Of a stretch of 64,000 nt of DNA, positions 44,785-54,870 are shown piece after piece. Under the pieces are notes generated by a model, which searched no databases, was not told the DNA's origin, and was given only the letters and a program-made list of their open reading frames with translations. Position numbers and translations under genes: made by a program. The first letter of the stretch is position 1. Each line of letters opens with the position of its first letter. This DNA is from Barnesiella intestinihominis YIT 11860 (lineage in GTDB: Bacteria > Bacteroidota > Bacteroidia > Bacteroidales > Barnesiellaceae): NCBI RefSeq assembly GCF_000296465.1, contig NZ_JH815203.1:975453-1039452 (forward strand), written 5' to 3'.

Positions 44785-46242
44785 ATGAAAAGATTATTAC
44801 TTGGGATGGTTGCTGCATGTATGGCAACATCGATGGTCGCTCAAGATCCGGCGACGTATGAAAAAGCAGGTGAATACACATTGGAAAACTTGTGGATGAA
44901 AGCTGCCACTACCGGGAATAATATGGGAGTAGCCGATCAGTTAGGTGGAGCTAACGACTCCCGTGGTATGACAGTTAAAGGAGACGAAATGTTGTTTGCG
45001 TACAGAGCTGCTTTTACGGGTATCAAAATCTATGATTTGAAAACCGGAGATAAGAAACGTGATGTTCAATTCGACGCAGAAAAGTTTAAAATCACCTACA
45101 CTTATACCAAAATCGATACTATCGTAAACGCTCCCGGCGACACGACATTCCAACAGACACCAATGGAAGAACAAAAAACGCCCGGATTCCTTTGCAACGA
45201 TATTCAGGTAGATGATGCCGGAAACGTAGTTGTATTCAACATGTCCACTGCATTGAACGGCGAAGCTATCGGCGTTTGGAAAATCGACATGGCGAGCGGA
45301 GAGCCCACCAAAGTAATGGAATTGGCCAACAAAGATGGTCTGCTCGACGGCTATCGTGTCGACTATTTTGCCGTGAAAGGCGATGTTACGAAAGATGCTA
45401 TCCTCATGTTCCCGGTCAGCAGCGGGAAATATGTGATTCGTTGCGATATTAAAGACGGACAATTAGCCGGACAAACAGGTGACTATGAAGGTTATAATTT
45501 CAAAGTTATCGAAATCAAATCCTATTATCCCGCAGAAGCTGTCGATAACGGAACCGGACCTCGTGTTTCAATCATCGATAACGACTACTTCTATTTGGAC
45601 GGCTTCAATAGTGCAGCATCTCTCTACGACATGAGCGGTTCTTTGATCGAAAGCGTAGGTGATGCCCCCGAAGAATGCGCTATCAAAAACGTAGGAAACA
45701 ACGGTATCTCTGAATTTACATTGAACGACAAACCTTTCTGCGCATACGTAATTTCCAATACGGCCACGACTCCTGCCCAAGCATGGAATATTATCGAAAT
45801 GGGCGAAGGTCCTACATTTGCCGGTGCAACTTATTACTGGACATTCCCGCAAGGTGGTATGGGCGATATTTCGAACCCTGTTCGTACCGCATTGCCCCGT
45901 ATCGCCAAAGTAACCGACAAAAACGGTAAAGAAGCTGCTTATATCGCTGTCTACGCATCGGGTAGCGGAGCTGCCGTTTACAAAATGACTCCCGACGGAT
46001 ATGACAATGACTCTGAATCGGGTATCGCTAACGTAGCTGCCGACAACGTGAAGATATTCGTAAGCGGCGATGCCATTTATTTCTCTGGCATGGCAAACGC
46101 TGTCGTTTACAACTTCGCCGGACAAAAAGTAATGGAAGCTGCCGGTGTACAATCTATGGCCGCTCCTGCCGCCAAAGGCATTTACATTGTAAAAGCGATT
46201 ATCGACGGTGTTGAAAAAGTTCAAAAAGTCGTTGTGAAATAA
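44785..46242 (+). CDS. Secreted propeller-like protein with T9SS-type tail, unknown function
   Basis: A 485-aa exported protein (signal peptide about 1-19, ending SMVAQ). I do not recognise a catalytic family. The body alternates short beta patterns (GVWKIDMASGEPTKVMEL, GKYVIRCDIKDGQLAGQ, YFYLDGFNSAASLYDMSGSLIES), consistent with a beta-propeller. The C-terminal 75 residues look like a T9SS sorting domain (AVVYNFAGQKVMEAAGVQSM, GIYIVKAIIDGVEKVQKVVVK). Its AT-only leader and apparently strong use of GGT/GCT/CGT codons hint at high expression, by eye only. It is flanked by the GHL10 gene (66 bp) and a terminator-like hairpin. Confidence 0.72.
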   Translation: MKRLLLGMVAACMATSMVAQDPATYEKAGEYTLENLWMKAATTGNNMGVADQLGGANDSRGMTVKGDEMLFAYRAAFTGIKIYDLKTGDKKRDVQFDAEKFKITYTYTKIDTIVNAPGDTTFQQTPMEEQKTPGFLCNDIQVDDAGNVVVFNMSTALNGEAIGVWKIDMASGEPTKVMELANKDGLLDGYRVDYFAVKGDVTKDAILMFPVSSGKYVIRCDIKDGQLAGQTGDYEGYNFKVIEIKSYYPAEAVDNGTGPRVSIIDNDYFYLDGFNSAASLYDMSGSLIESVGDAPEECAIKNVGNNGISEFTLNDKPFCAYVISNTATTPAQAWNIIEMGEGPTFAGATYYWTFPQGGMGDISNPVRTALPRIAKVTDKNGKEAAYIAVYASGSGAAVYKMTPDGYDNDSESGIANVAADNVKIFVSGDAIYFSGMANAVVYNFAGQKVMEAAGVQSMAAPAAKGIYIVKAIIDGVEKVQKVVVK

Positions 46243-46283
46243 GCCCTTCGCGCTGAGCGACATTTAAAATCTATTTTTTAGAA

Positions 46284-46322
46284 GAAGGGCGGTATATGTA
46301 AGTTATATATATATCGCCCTTC
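46284..46322 (+). terminator. Terminator-like hairpin ending the first part of the locus
   Basis: GAAGGGCGGTATATGTA (46284-46300) pairs with the AT-rich arm ending CGCCCTTC (46306-46322); the only irregularities are two G-U wobbles. It lies 42 bp after the preceding stop and 185 bp before the next gene. No U-run follows. Confidence 0.65.
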
Positions 46323-46507
46323 CCTTTACCCTTCCCTATATAAAAGTTCAAAAAATATTCAATCTGCCTATCGTATCTCAAAAGTAAATGAGACTCCGAC
46401 AAACGGGAGATTCGAGAATAAGATTTGAAAAAGAAGCTGAAATTCATTCTATCCGTATCGATTAAAACATTTCTAAACCAATCCTTTTGTATTAAACGGT
46501 TGCCCCT

Positions 46508-48946
46508 ATGAAAAAGATTTTTACACTTCTCGCAATTTTTGCTTGTTTACCCATACTGCTCAGTGCCAAAGGCCCGGCAGTCATCGGTGGCAGCACCTAC
46601 ACGGCCGATACCCTCTCTCATTACAAAGTAGGCCCCGGAACTTATTACACCGCCATTCATTTCTATGGTCCCAAAGACATGAGAGCCTTTTATTTGGAAA
46701 TCGACGCTACCAATCCTTATCTCTCTTTCCAATCGGTCTTGGGTCGGGATTCGTTGGTTACGTGCGAAGGCATTACCAACATGGCCGCCCGAAAAAGCAA
46801 AGAAGGCAGCCGTTATTTCGCCGGTACGAATGCCGACTTTTTCGCCACTTCGGGAGCTATCGGAACTCCGGTACACGGATGTGCGGTAGAAGGCCAATTG
46901 GCGAAAGTTCCCGTATCTTCGGGCCCTCAAACATCTTTCACGACAAACGACGAATGCTTCATCTCGTTCGTCACTTATGCCGGAGAACTCACCCATAACC
47001 AAACCACATATACCATACACAACGTAAACGGAAGCCGAAGCACCGATCAATTAGTACTCTACAACCGTTATGTCGGGAATTATACTCATACCAATGCTTA
47101 CGGATATGAAATACCGGTAAGTCTCGCCGACGGAGAAAAATGGGGTCTGAACAAGACCGTGAAACTGAAAGTGGCAGGTACAGGATCGGCTGCCGGAAAC
47201 ATGGCTATCGCCGAAAACGGAGCCGTATTATCGGGGCATGGAACGTCTGCCGACTTTTTGCAAACCTTGCAACCCGGCGACGAACTGGAAATAAAAATAA
47301 TGCTCCAACTCGAAGACGGCAGTTATCCCGACATTAATTGCATGGTAGGCGGGGACCGTAAAATATTGGAAAACGGAGAAGTTCTCGAAACCGATTGGGC
47401 AGAGCTCCACCCGAGAACGGCAATCGGTTACTCGGCAGACCGTAGCAAAGTGTACATGCTGGTAGTCGACGGACGTCAAGGCGGATATTCCGATGGCGCT
47501 ACGACCAAACAAATGGCCGACATGATGAAATTCGCCGGAGCCGCCAATGCCATGAATCTCGACGGTGGCGGATCGAGCGGTATGTATATCGAAAAATACG
47601 GACAGGTGAACAGCCCCAGCGACGGACACGAACGCGCTGTCAGCAACGGTATCTTCGTGGTATCGAATGCCCCGGACGACAATACCGTGGCCGAAATCTT
47701 ATGCACTTCGGCCTACTACTCTCTCCCCAAAAACGGCATATTCACACCCCATTTCATGGGATACAACCAATACGGGTATCTGATAGATACCGATTTACAA
47801 GGCGTTACATTGCGTTGCGACGAGTCTCTGGGATATATAAAAGGAACCGACACATTCGTAGCTTCGGGTGACGGCAAAGGAAAACTATATGCGACTTACA
47901 ATGGCATAGAAACCTCCATCGATATAGTCATCAACGAGCCGCAAGGTCTTACGCTTCGACTCGATTCGGTCATCAACGACGGGCTTTATGAATATCCCAT
48001 CGAAGTAACAGCCATCGTTAACGGAGAGAGTATGCTCATTTCTCCCGATGTATTTTCATGGACCGTTCAAGACCCGACGATATGCGCCGTCACCGAGGGA
48101 CTTTTAAAGGGCATCGCGAACGGTAAGACCGATATATATTGCCGTCAAGACGACTTTACCGACACGCTATCGGTAACCGTACAAATTCCCGACAGGCGCA
48201 ACAGAGCGATAGACGATTTCTCGGATGCCTCGTCATGGGACATCACCAACTCAGCATTGAAAGACATATCGATCGTACCGACAGCACAGGGAACAGAATT
48301 GCGATATACATTCAGTTCAGGCCGCGCTCCCTATCTGCAAATCGCCAAAGACATTTACCTGTACAGTCTCCCCGACTCCATGCGAATCACGCTCAACACC
48401 GGAGCGACCCAAGTGAGTAAAATAGCACTGTCGATGAAAAACAATGCATCGAGTACTTCCACATTGACCGAATTCGAAAATATACCCCAAAATACCGACC
48501 ATGTTATCTCGATTCCCATGAACGGATATTTCGAAAACTACCGCGACATGTCGTTATATCCCGTGAAATTCCAAAGTCTGAAATTATTTATCCTCGGTTC
48601 GTCTCAAACGGCAGGGAACCAATATGCTATCGCACTCAAAGAATTTTCGCTCATTTATGACGGTATCACGGTAAACGTATCGAATCCCGAAATAGCTTCC
48701 TTGCTGCGGGTTTACCCCAACCCTGTCGAAGCAGGCGAATCTCAAATACATTTCGTTTTACCCCAAAATGCCGATGTAAACTGTGAATTGTACAACCTCG
48801 GCGGGCAGCTTCTAAACCGAGTAGAAATGGGACAAACACCGGCGGGAGAAATTACCCTGCCGATAGGTAATTTGGCGAACGGAACTTACCTACTGAAAAT
48901 ATATCGTAACGGCATCGCCGATAGCGTGAAAATCATTGTCAAGTAA
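46508..48946 (+). CDS. NAGPA/DUF2233 phosphodiester glycosidase, paralogue 1, T9SS tail
   Basis: An 812-aa secreted protein (signal peptide about 1-19). The NAGPA (DUF2233) domain spans about 65-400, with FAGTNADFFATSGAIGTPVHG, HPRTAIGYSADRSKVYMLVVDGRQGGYSDG and the active-site loop MNLDGGGSSGMYIE. Human NAGPA removes GlcNAc from GlcNAc-1-phosphate diesters; a bacterial member has been characterised structurally as a phosphodiester glycosidase. Big-2-like bacterial Ig regions (about 400-565), a carbohydrate-binding-like domain (about 570-725) and a sorting domain (LRVYPNPVEAGESQIHF to VKIIVK) follow. It is the first of three tandem paralogues, 21 bp before the second. Confidence 0.9.
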   Translation: MKKIFTLLAIFACLPILLSAKGPAVIGGSTYTADTLSHYKVGPGTYYTAIHFYGPKDMRAFYLEIDATNPYLSFQSVLGRDSLVTCEGITNMAARKSKEGSRYFAGTNADFFATSGAIGTPVHGCAVEGQLAKVPVSSGPQTSFTTNDECFISFVTYAGELTHNQTTYTIHNVNGSRSTDQLVLYNRYVGNYTHTNAYGYEIPVSLADGEKWGLNKTVKLKVAGTGSAAGNMAIAENGAVLSGHGTSADFLQTLQPGDELEIKIMLQLEDGSYPDINCMVGGDRKILENGEVLETDWAELHPRTAIGYSADRSKVYMLVVDGRQGGYSDGATTKQMADMMKFAGAANAMNLDGGGSSGMYIEKYGQVNSPSDGHERAVSNGIFVVSNAPDDNTVAEILCTSAYYSLPKNGIFTPHFMGYNQYGYLIDTDLQGVTLRCDESLGYIKGTDTFVASGDGKGKLYATYNGIETSIDIVINEPQGLTLRLDSVINDGLYEYPIEVTAIVNGESMLISPDVFSWTVQDPTICAVTEGLLKGIANGKTDIYCRQDDFTDTLSVTVQIPDRRNRAIDDFSDASSWDITNSALKDISIVPTAQGTELRYTFSSGRAPYLQIAKDIYLYSLPDSMRITLNTGATQVSKIALSMKNNASSTSTLTEFENIPQNTDHVISIPMNGYFENYRDMSLYPVKFQSLKLFILGSSQTAGNQYAIALKEFSLIYDGITVNVSNPEIASLLRVYPNPVEAGESQIHFVLPQNADVNCELYNLGGQLLNRVEMGQTPAGEITLPIGNLANGTYLLKIYRNGIADSVKIIVK

Positions 48947-48967
48947 AAAAATCAATATAAAAAAGTC

Positions 48968-51430
48968 ATGAAAAAGATATTCAGCTTCCTTCTTTCCGGG
49001 GTATTGTCTCTCTTTATTTATGCTTCGGGAATAACCATCGGAGGCAAAACCTATGCGGTAGATACCATCGTACACTCGCACGATATAGGTCCCGGTACGA
49101 AATATGCCTTTTACGATATACCCGCCTATCCGCTTAAATTCCATGTCATGGAAGTGGACCTTACCAATCCATACGTAGACATCGAGACTTGCCTTAGCGG
49201 AGACAAAGCCGTCGCAACGGAGACCCCGTCGAGTATGTCGGCCCGCAACAACCGTCCGGGGCACGAAGTCCTCGGTGCGACGAACGGCGACTTCTATCAA
49301 TACCAAGATCCCATCGAAATAGGAATCCCCCGCAGCGGGCAATACCGTCGGGGCGAATGCGTGACGAATCCGGTAGGGCGCGCCTCATTCGTCCTCACTC
49401 CCGATCGGGTTCCTTACATCGACCGTGTAAACTTCGCCGGAACCGTACGTTCCGGCGATAACAGCCACCGGTTACACGCCGTAAACATGCAACGTCTGGA
49501 ATGGGAAACAGAAACCGCCCCCAACTTCATGCTGCTATACACCAACGCCTACGGTACGGAAACTCACGCCACCACCGGCGGAACGAAGGTCATGCTGCAT
49601 GCCAAAGAGGGCGAATTGTTTTTCGGGGCGAACAAAAACATCGTGTGCGTTGTCGATTCGGTTTTCGCCAATCCGGGCATATCGCCTATTCCCGAACAAA
49701 GAGCGGTCTTATACGGAGTAGGCACAGCCGAAACCTTTTTGAAAAGCCTCTCGGCCGGCGACGAACTGACTGTCTTTTTAGGTACAGATCTTGCCTCGGC
49801 TCCGGGTTTGCTGACCGACTTCAAGGAACAAATGGGCGGAAGCGACCACATCATATTGAAAAACGGAGTCCCGGCCGACGTATGGGACGAAGAACACCCC
49901 AGAACATGTATGGGTATTTCGCAGGATAAAACCAAAGTCTATCTTATGGTAGTAGACGGCCGTCGGGCAGGATACTCGGCAGGGGCAACCCTCAGTGTAT
50001 TAGGCGATCTGTTCCTTGCCATAGGCGCATACGATGCTGTCAATCTCGACGGCGGAGGATCCTCGGCAATGGTTATCAACCAACAAATAGTCAATCGACC
50101 TTCCGATAATAAGGAACGAGCTGTCGGTAACGGCGTACTGGTCATTTCAAAAGCGCCGATCGACGATGTTACCGCCCGATTGGAATTCGAGCCGATTCAC
50201 TATATACTTCCCTCCTACTGTCGGTTTATCCCCCAAGTGACGGCATACAACCAATACGGATTGATCGTGAACCCCGACTTCAAGGATTATACGCTTTCCT
50301 GTTCCCCCGAAATAGGTTACATAGACGAGAGCAATGCATTCGTAGCTTACGGTAATCCGGGACACGGAACCATCACGGCAACCTACAATGGCATATCGGT
50401 GACAAAAGATGTAACCATACAAGAAACCGATTTCGCCATGCGTCTCGACTCCGTAATTTTGGACGGATACGAAGAGTATCCCATCGAAATATCGGCTATA
50501 ATCGACGACAAAGAATTCGTACTGAATCCGTCGACCCCTCAATGGGAGGTCGCCGACCCGGAAATATGCGGTATATCGAACGGCGTTTTATCGGGTCTGA
50601 AAAACGGCGTAACGACTGTAACCGGAAAGCTCGATGATTTTACCGGCTCTTTGAAGGTAAAAGTAGAAATACCGCAAACTCATATTCAACAGGCCGACCA
50701 GTTCACCTCCGGCTGGGAACTCACAAGTATCTCGGCGATAACCGACGTGGCTCTGACACCCCATGCGAATGGAGAAACAAACCTCGAATACACATACAAA
50801 AGCGGCAGACAGCCTTACATACAAATGGCTAAAACTTTCAGCTTTTACAGTATCCCCGATACATTCAGAATAACGCTCAACACAGGCGACACCAAATGTT
50901 CCAAAATAACCATGTCGATGAAAGGCGGACTTATGCCGACCTCGCAAATCATGGAATGGCCCGCAGTGAACCCCAACGAAGACTTCACCTATGAAGTCGC
51001 CATGAACGACTTCTTGGACGATAAAGAAGACCTCGGCAATTACCCCGTACAGTTCCAATATCTTAAATTTTTCTTGGATGCCTCCTCACAGACCGCAGGA
51101 CAAAAATATAAGATTCGCATCAAAAATTTCGATTTGGTATACGACAAAGTCACTTTGAGCGTCCCAAACATTGCATTGGCATCCGCGTTACGAGTTTTTC
51201 CTAATCCGGTTAAAGCCGGTGAGACAGACGTATATCTGCAAATCGAAGAACCGGCCGAAATATCGGTACAAGTGTATGACTTGAACGGGAAACTGCTCGT
51301 TTCGAAAGATTACGGCAAGTGCGAAAGCGGAGTCATAGCCATACCCATTTCGAGCCTGCAACCCGGCAATTATCTGCTGAACATCAACAAAGACGGTAAA
51401 AGCGATGTCGCCAAACTGATTATCAAATAA
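48968..51430 (+). CDS. NAGPA/DUF2233 phosphodiester glycosidase, paralogue 2, T9SS tail
   Basis: An 820-aa secreted paralogue of the preceding gene with the same domain order. Key segments are LGATNGDFYQYQDPIEIGIPRSG, HPRTCMGISQDKTKVYLMVVDGRRAGYSAG and VNLDGGGSSAMVI, so the NAGPA active-site loop is intact. The C-terminal sorting domain is LRVFPNPVKAGETDVYL through GNYLLNINKDGKSDVAKLIIK. Differences in the N-terminal substrate face suggest different specificity from paralogue 1. It starts 21 bp after paralogue 1 and ends 19 bp before paralogue 3, so the three are translated from one message. Confidence 0.9.
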   Translation: MKKIFSFLLSGVLSLFIYASGITIGGKTYAVDTIVHSHDIGPGTKYAFYDIPAYPLKFHVMEVDLTNPYVDIETCLSGDKAVATETPSSMSARNNRPGHEVLGATNGDFYQYQDPIEIGIPRSGQYRRGECVTNPVGRASFVLTPDRVPYIDRVNFAGTVRSGDNSHRLHAVNMQRLEWETETAPNFMLLYTNAYGTETHATTGGTKVMLHAKEGELFFGANKNIVCVVDSVFANPGISPIPEQRAVLYGVGTAETFLKSLSAGDELTVFLGTDLASAPGLLTDFKEQMGGSDHIILKNGVPADVWDEEHPRTCMGISQDKTKVYLMVVDGRRAGYSAGATLSVLGDLFLAIGAYDAVNLDGGGSSAMVINQQIVNRPSDNKERAVGNGVLVISKAPIDDVTARLEFEPIHYILPSYCRFIPQVTAYNQYGLIVNPDFKDYTLSCSPEIGYIDESNAFVAYGNPGHGTITATYNGISVTKDVTIQETDFAMRLDSVILDGYEEYPIEISAIIDDKEFVLNPSTPQWEVADPEICGISNGVLSGLKNGVTTVTGKLDDFTGSLKVKVEIPQTHIQQADQFTSGWELTSISAITDVALTPHANGETNLEYTYKSGRQPYIQMAKTFSFYSIPDTFRITLNTGDTKCSKITMSMKGGLMPTSQIMEWPAVNPNEDFTYEVAMNDFLDDKEDLGNYPVQFQYLKFFLDASSQTAGQKYKIRIKNFDLVYDKVTLSVPNIALASALRVFPNPVKAGETDVYLQIEEPAEISVQVYDLNGKLLVSKDYGKCESGVIAIPISSLQPGNYLLNINKDGKSDVAKLIIK

Positions 51431-51449
51431 ATCACTTATCCACAAAATC

Positions 51450-53930
51450 ATGAAAAAGGAACTATTCGTTTTCGCCTTATCTGCCCTATGCGGATTAAGT
51501 GCCGAAGCAACCATAAACATCGCAGGCGTGGAGAAACAGGTAGACACGCTGGAATGCCGTACGGTAGGGCCGGGCGTTCAATATGTGCGTATGCACATGC
51601 CCGAATATCCACTGGACGTCTATACCATGACTATCGATCTGAACAATCCGTATAACGATGTGGATGCTTTCATCGGGAAAAACCATGCCGGAAGTACCGA
51701 GGCCATGACCTCGGCATATACCCGATTGTCCACTCCCGAACATCAATCCATCGGGTCGATAAACGGTAACTTCTGGATTGTTTCAGGACAAAATATGGAC
51801 GACCGCCTACTGGGACAACCGCACAGCGGTTGTATAGTGAACGGAGAAATAGCCACTGAACCGAATGGCTGGAACCGAGCCGGACGAGGAGACGAAATAG
51901 AGAAATTGCAGGAGATAGGATTCGTCGTTCTCGACCAAGAAAAAAAAATGTGGATCGACGACATGAATTTCGAGGCGAAAGTCATAAACGCCGCCAACGA
52001 AAGTTTCGCCATCGCCGAAGTGAACCGTATCCGCAATGAAAACGAAATTGTACTTTACAACCACTTTACCGGACAAACGACCAGCGACATCGACGGAACC
52101 GATGTACTCATCAAACCCGTCGAGGGAGCATCGTGGGGGCTTAACAAGGACGTGGAATGCGTCGTAACCCGTATCGTGCAAAGCAAAGGCGGAACCGAAC
52201 TCGAAGAGGGTGAATATGCTCTTTCGGGAAACGGAACAGGTGCAGAGTTTCTAAACCAAATGAATGTCGGCGATAAAGTAAAGATAAATACAAAACTTAC
52301 TACCCGCACCGACAATCTGATTCCCATAGCTGAGCAAATGCTCACCGGTAACGCTCTCGTCATGAGGGAAGGGAAATTGACTCCCCGAAACGAAAACGAA
52401 GCATATAACTCGCAAACCTATTCGCGCTCGGGTATAGGCATGTCGCAAGACGGAAAGACGCTCTATCTGATCGTTATCGATTACAAGTCGAGCACTTCGG
52501 TAGGGACAAACACGGCGACGATGTGTTACATACTGAAACAAGCGGGAGCTTGGAACGTGGCCAACATGGATGCCGGAGGATCGGCTCAGATGATGTTGAG
52601 AGGTAATCTCGTCAACAACCCGGCCGACGGAAAGGAACGTCCGGTATCGAACGGATTCATGATCTTTACCAACGCTCCCGAAGACAACACGTTGAACAGC
52701 CTTGCTTTCGATAATTACAATTTGGAAGTTCCTTCCTACTCTTGTTTCGAGCCGACTATTCTGGGATACAACTCATACGGCGTATTGATCGATACCGATG
52801 TGCAAGAATTTACATTAAGTTGCGATGCCTCGTTAGGAACCATTTCTTCGGACGGAAAAAAATTCTATGCCTCGCCGAATGCGACTTCGGGTTACCTTCA
52901 CGTCACTTCGGGAACAGCGACAGGAAAAATAAAGGTAACTGTAAAAGAAACGGATATCGTCATGAAGAACAGTGAAATCATAGCCGACAAGGCTCACCCC
53001 TACTCTCTCGAAGTCATTTCTCATATCGGCGAAAACACGTTCACATACGACCCTTCGTCATTGTCTTGGAGTATCGAAGACCCGACTGTCTGCAAAATTG
53101 AAAACGGAATATTGACCGGAATAAAAAACGGAACGACGAACATTACCGGCAGCATAGGCAACTTCTCCGGGAACATGAAGGTAACCGTCGAAATACCGGA
53201 ATCCCCCAAAATCCCGGCCGATGATTTTTCCGGCTGGACTACAAAATCCATCAGCTCCATCACCGATGCCACCGTTACTCCTTCGGGGAACAATCAGGCC
53301 ATATTGGGATTCACTTACAAAACCGGACGACTCCCATACGTAGAAATGGACAAAGCGATTACCCTTTACAGTATTCCCGATACCTTGCGCATGCTAATCA
53401 ATAGTGAGATACCCGTGTCGAAAATACAAATAGCCTGCAAAGCCAATGGCGACAAAGAGCAGTATCTCGAATACGAAGGAATAACAGTCAATGAAGATTA
53501 TCTCATCAGCATTCCTCTGTCCGATATCACCGGAAAAAACAACAGAGGAGGATTTCCCGTCTCTCTGAATTATATCAAATTCTATATCAACACGACCGGG
53601 ACGATTAGCGGACAAGCCTATAAGATACATATCAAGGAGTTCTCTCTGGTCTATAACGGCATAGAAAGCGGAATAGACGAGACGGTGGCCGGTAACAAAA
53701 ACATGGTCGTCTACCCGAATCCAATAACGGGCAATACCCTCTTCTTACAGGGGGAGAACATCGTTCCCGGTTCGTCGATACGCATATACGACCGAGTGGG
53801 GGCATTGATACTGGAACAACTACTCGACGAAACAGGAATCGTAAACATCGGCGACCAACAGCCGGGTGTATACATCGTGAACGTGCAAAATGAGCTAGGG
53901 ACCCATGTATGCAAAATCGTTATTCAATAA
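51450..53930 (+). CDS. NAGPA/DUF2233-like protein, paralogue 3 with altered active-site loop, T9SS tail
   Basis: An 826-aa secreted paralogue with the same layout. The core is IGSINGNFWIVSGQNMDDRLLGQPHSGC, YSRSGIGMSQDGKTLYLIVIDYKSS and the loop ANMDAGGSAQMML. Compared with paralogues 1 and 2, the HPRT segment is replaced by QTYSRSG, VVDGR by VIDYK, and LDGGGSS by MDAGGSA. These positions are strongly conserved in the family, so activity or specificity is probably changed, and a binding-only role is possible. The sorting domain (MVVYPNPITGNTLFLQGENI to HVCKIVIQ) is intact. A TolB-like gene follows after 18 bp. Confidence 0.85.
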   Translation: MKKELFVFALSALCGLSAEATINIAGVEKQVDTLECRTVGPGVQYVRMHMPEYPLDVYTMTIDLNNPYNDVDAFIGKNHAGSTEAMTSAYTRLSTPEHQSIGSINGNFWIVSGQNMDDRLLGQPHSGCIVNGEIATEPNGWNRAGRGDEIEKLQEIGFVVLDQEKKMWIDDMNFEAKVINAANESFAIAEVNRIRNENEIVLYNHFTGQTTSDIDGTDVLIKPVEGASWGLNKDVECVVTRIVQSKGGTELEEGEYALSGNGTGAEFLNQMNVGDKVKINTKLTTRTDNLIPIAEQMLTGNALVMREGKLTPRNENEAYNSQTYSRSGIGMSQDGKTLYLIVIDYKSSTSVGTNTATMCYILKQAGAWNVANMDAGGSAQMMLRGNLVNNPADGKERPVSNGFMIFTNAPEDNTLNSLAFDNYNLEVPSYSCFEPTILGYNSYGVLIDTDVQEFTLSCDASLGTISSDGKKFYASPNATSGYLHVTSGTATGKIKVTVKETDIVMKNSEIIADKAHPYSLEVISHIGENTFTYDPSSLSWSIEDPTVCKIENGILTGIKNGTTNITGSIGNFSGNMKVTVEIPESPKIPADDFSGWTTKSISSITDATVTPSGNNQAILGFTYKTGRLPYVEMDKAITLYSIPDTLRMLINSEIPVSKIQIACKANGDKEQYLEYEGITVNEDYLISIPLSDITGKNNRGGFPVSLNYIKFYINTTGTISGQAYKIHIKEFSLVYNGIESGIDETVAGNKNMVVYPNPITGNTLFLQGENIVPGSSIRIYDRVGALILEQLLDETGIVNIGDQQPGVYIVNVQNELGTHVCKIVIQ

Positions 53931-53948
53931 CTTAATTCATTATAATCC

Positions 53949-54860
53949 ATGAGAGTAAATTTAACCATAATCCTGCTAGCATGTATCGCATCGCTATCGG
54001 GACAGAATGTAAAAGTTACCAAACATTACGAGATAACCCCTTCGGTCGGACAATCGGCCTTCTATCCGATACTTAGTCCCGACGGGAATCGAATCGTATA
54101 TACTTCTGAAAATTTTTCCGGCTTAAAATCATACGATTTTGCGTCAGGGAAAAACCAGATTATCACTACTGCCGAGGGAGCCGGGTTCGACCCGATTTTC
54201 AGCACCGACGGTTCAACGGTGTATTATCGGCCGCAAAGCATCATAAACGGACGTGTTCACCGATCTTTGAAAGAATATAACTTGATCGAGAAAGCCGAAA
54301 AACAACTTATCGCCCCAACCCGCGATTTGAAACGTCCGGTCGCCATCTCAGGCGGTATGGAAGTAGTGGCCGACAATAAACTTATGAAAAGTACAGGCTC
54401 TCAAATAAGCGGGAACTATGTCTATTCCATCATCAAAGAGGGAAAAATAATCGTGTGCGACGGTAAAAACACCCGCATATTACGTCCTTACGGCGACAAA
54501 GTGGAAAGTTATTTGTGGACAGCCGTATCGCCCGACGGATCCAAAATCGTGACTTATGCCATAGGCGTAGGAACCGTTGTACTCGATATGCAGGGTAACA
54601 TACTTGCCGAACTGGGCGACTACGAATCCCCTACGTGGTATGGCAACGATTTCGTTGCAGCCATGAAAGCGACCGACGACGGTCACCAATTTACTTCGTC
54701 GAAAATCGTATTGTTAGACTGCAACAGTAAACAAGTACACGATTTGACATCTCCTTCCGAAATGGGTATGAATCCGTCGGCCTCGGCCGAAGCAGGCAGA
54801 ATAGTGTACAGCACGGTCGAAGGAAAACTTTTTATGTTGGAATTGAATGTAACGAAATAA
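53949..54860 (+). CDS. TolB-like beta-propeller protein
   Basis: A 303-aa exported protein with a signal peptide (about 1-18). It contains PD40/TolB-type repeats: FYPILSPDGNRIVYTSENFSG, FDPIFSTDGSTVYYRPQS, WTAVSPDGSKIVTYAIG and NPSASAEAGRIVYST. This is a small propeller, usually a binding scaffold rather than an enzyme. No lipobox or sorting tail is evident, so it is probably periplasmic. It sits 18 bp after the third NAGPA paralogue and 10 bp before the amidase gene, firmly inside the operon. Confidence 0.82.
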   Translation: MRVNLTIILLACIASLSGQNVKVTKHYEITPSVGQSAFYPILSPDGNRIVYTSENFSGLKSYDFASGKNQIITTAEGAGFDPIFSTDGSTVYYRPQSIINGRVHRSLKEYNLIEKAEKQLIAPTRDLKRPVAISGGMEVVADNKLMKSTGSQISGNYVYSIIKEGKIIVCDGKNTRILRPYGDKVESYLWTAVSPDGSKIVTYAIGVGTVVLDMQGNILAELGDYESPTWYGNDFVAAMKATDDGHQFTSSKIVLLDCNSKQVHDLTSPSEMGMNPSASAEAGRIVYSTVEGKLFMLELNVTK

Positions 54861-54870
54861 CCTCATCGCC

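Noticed and set aside
46301-46316. AT dinucleotide run as a phase-variable repeat
   Set aside because: It is short, outside coding sequence, and explained as the arm of the terminator-like hairpin.
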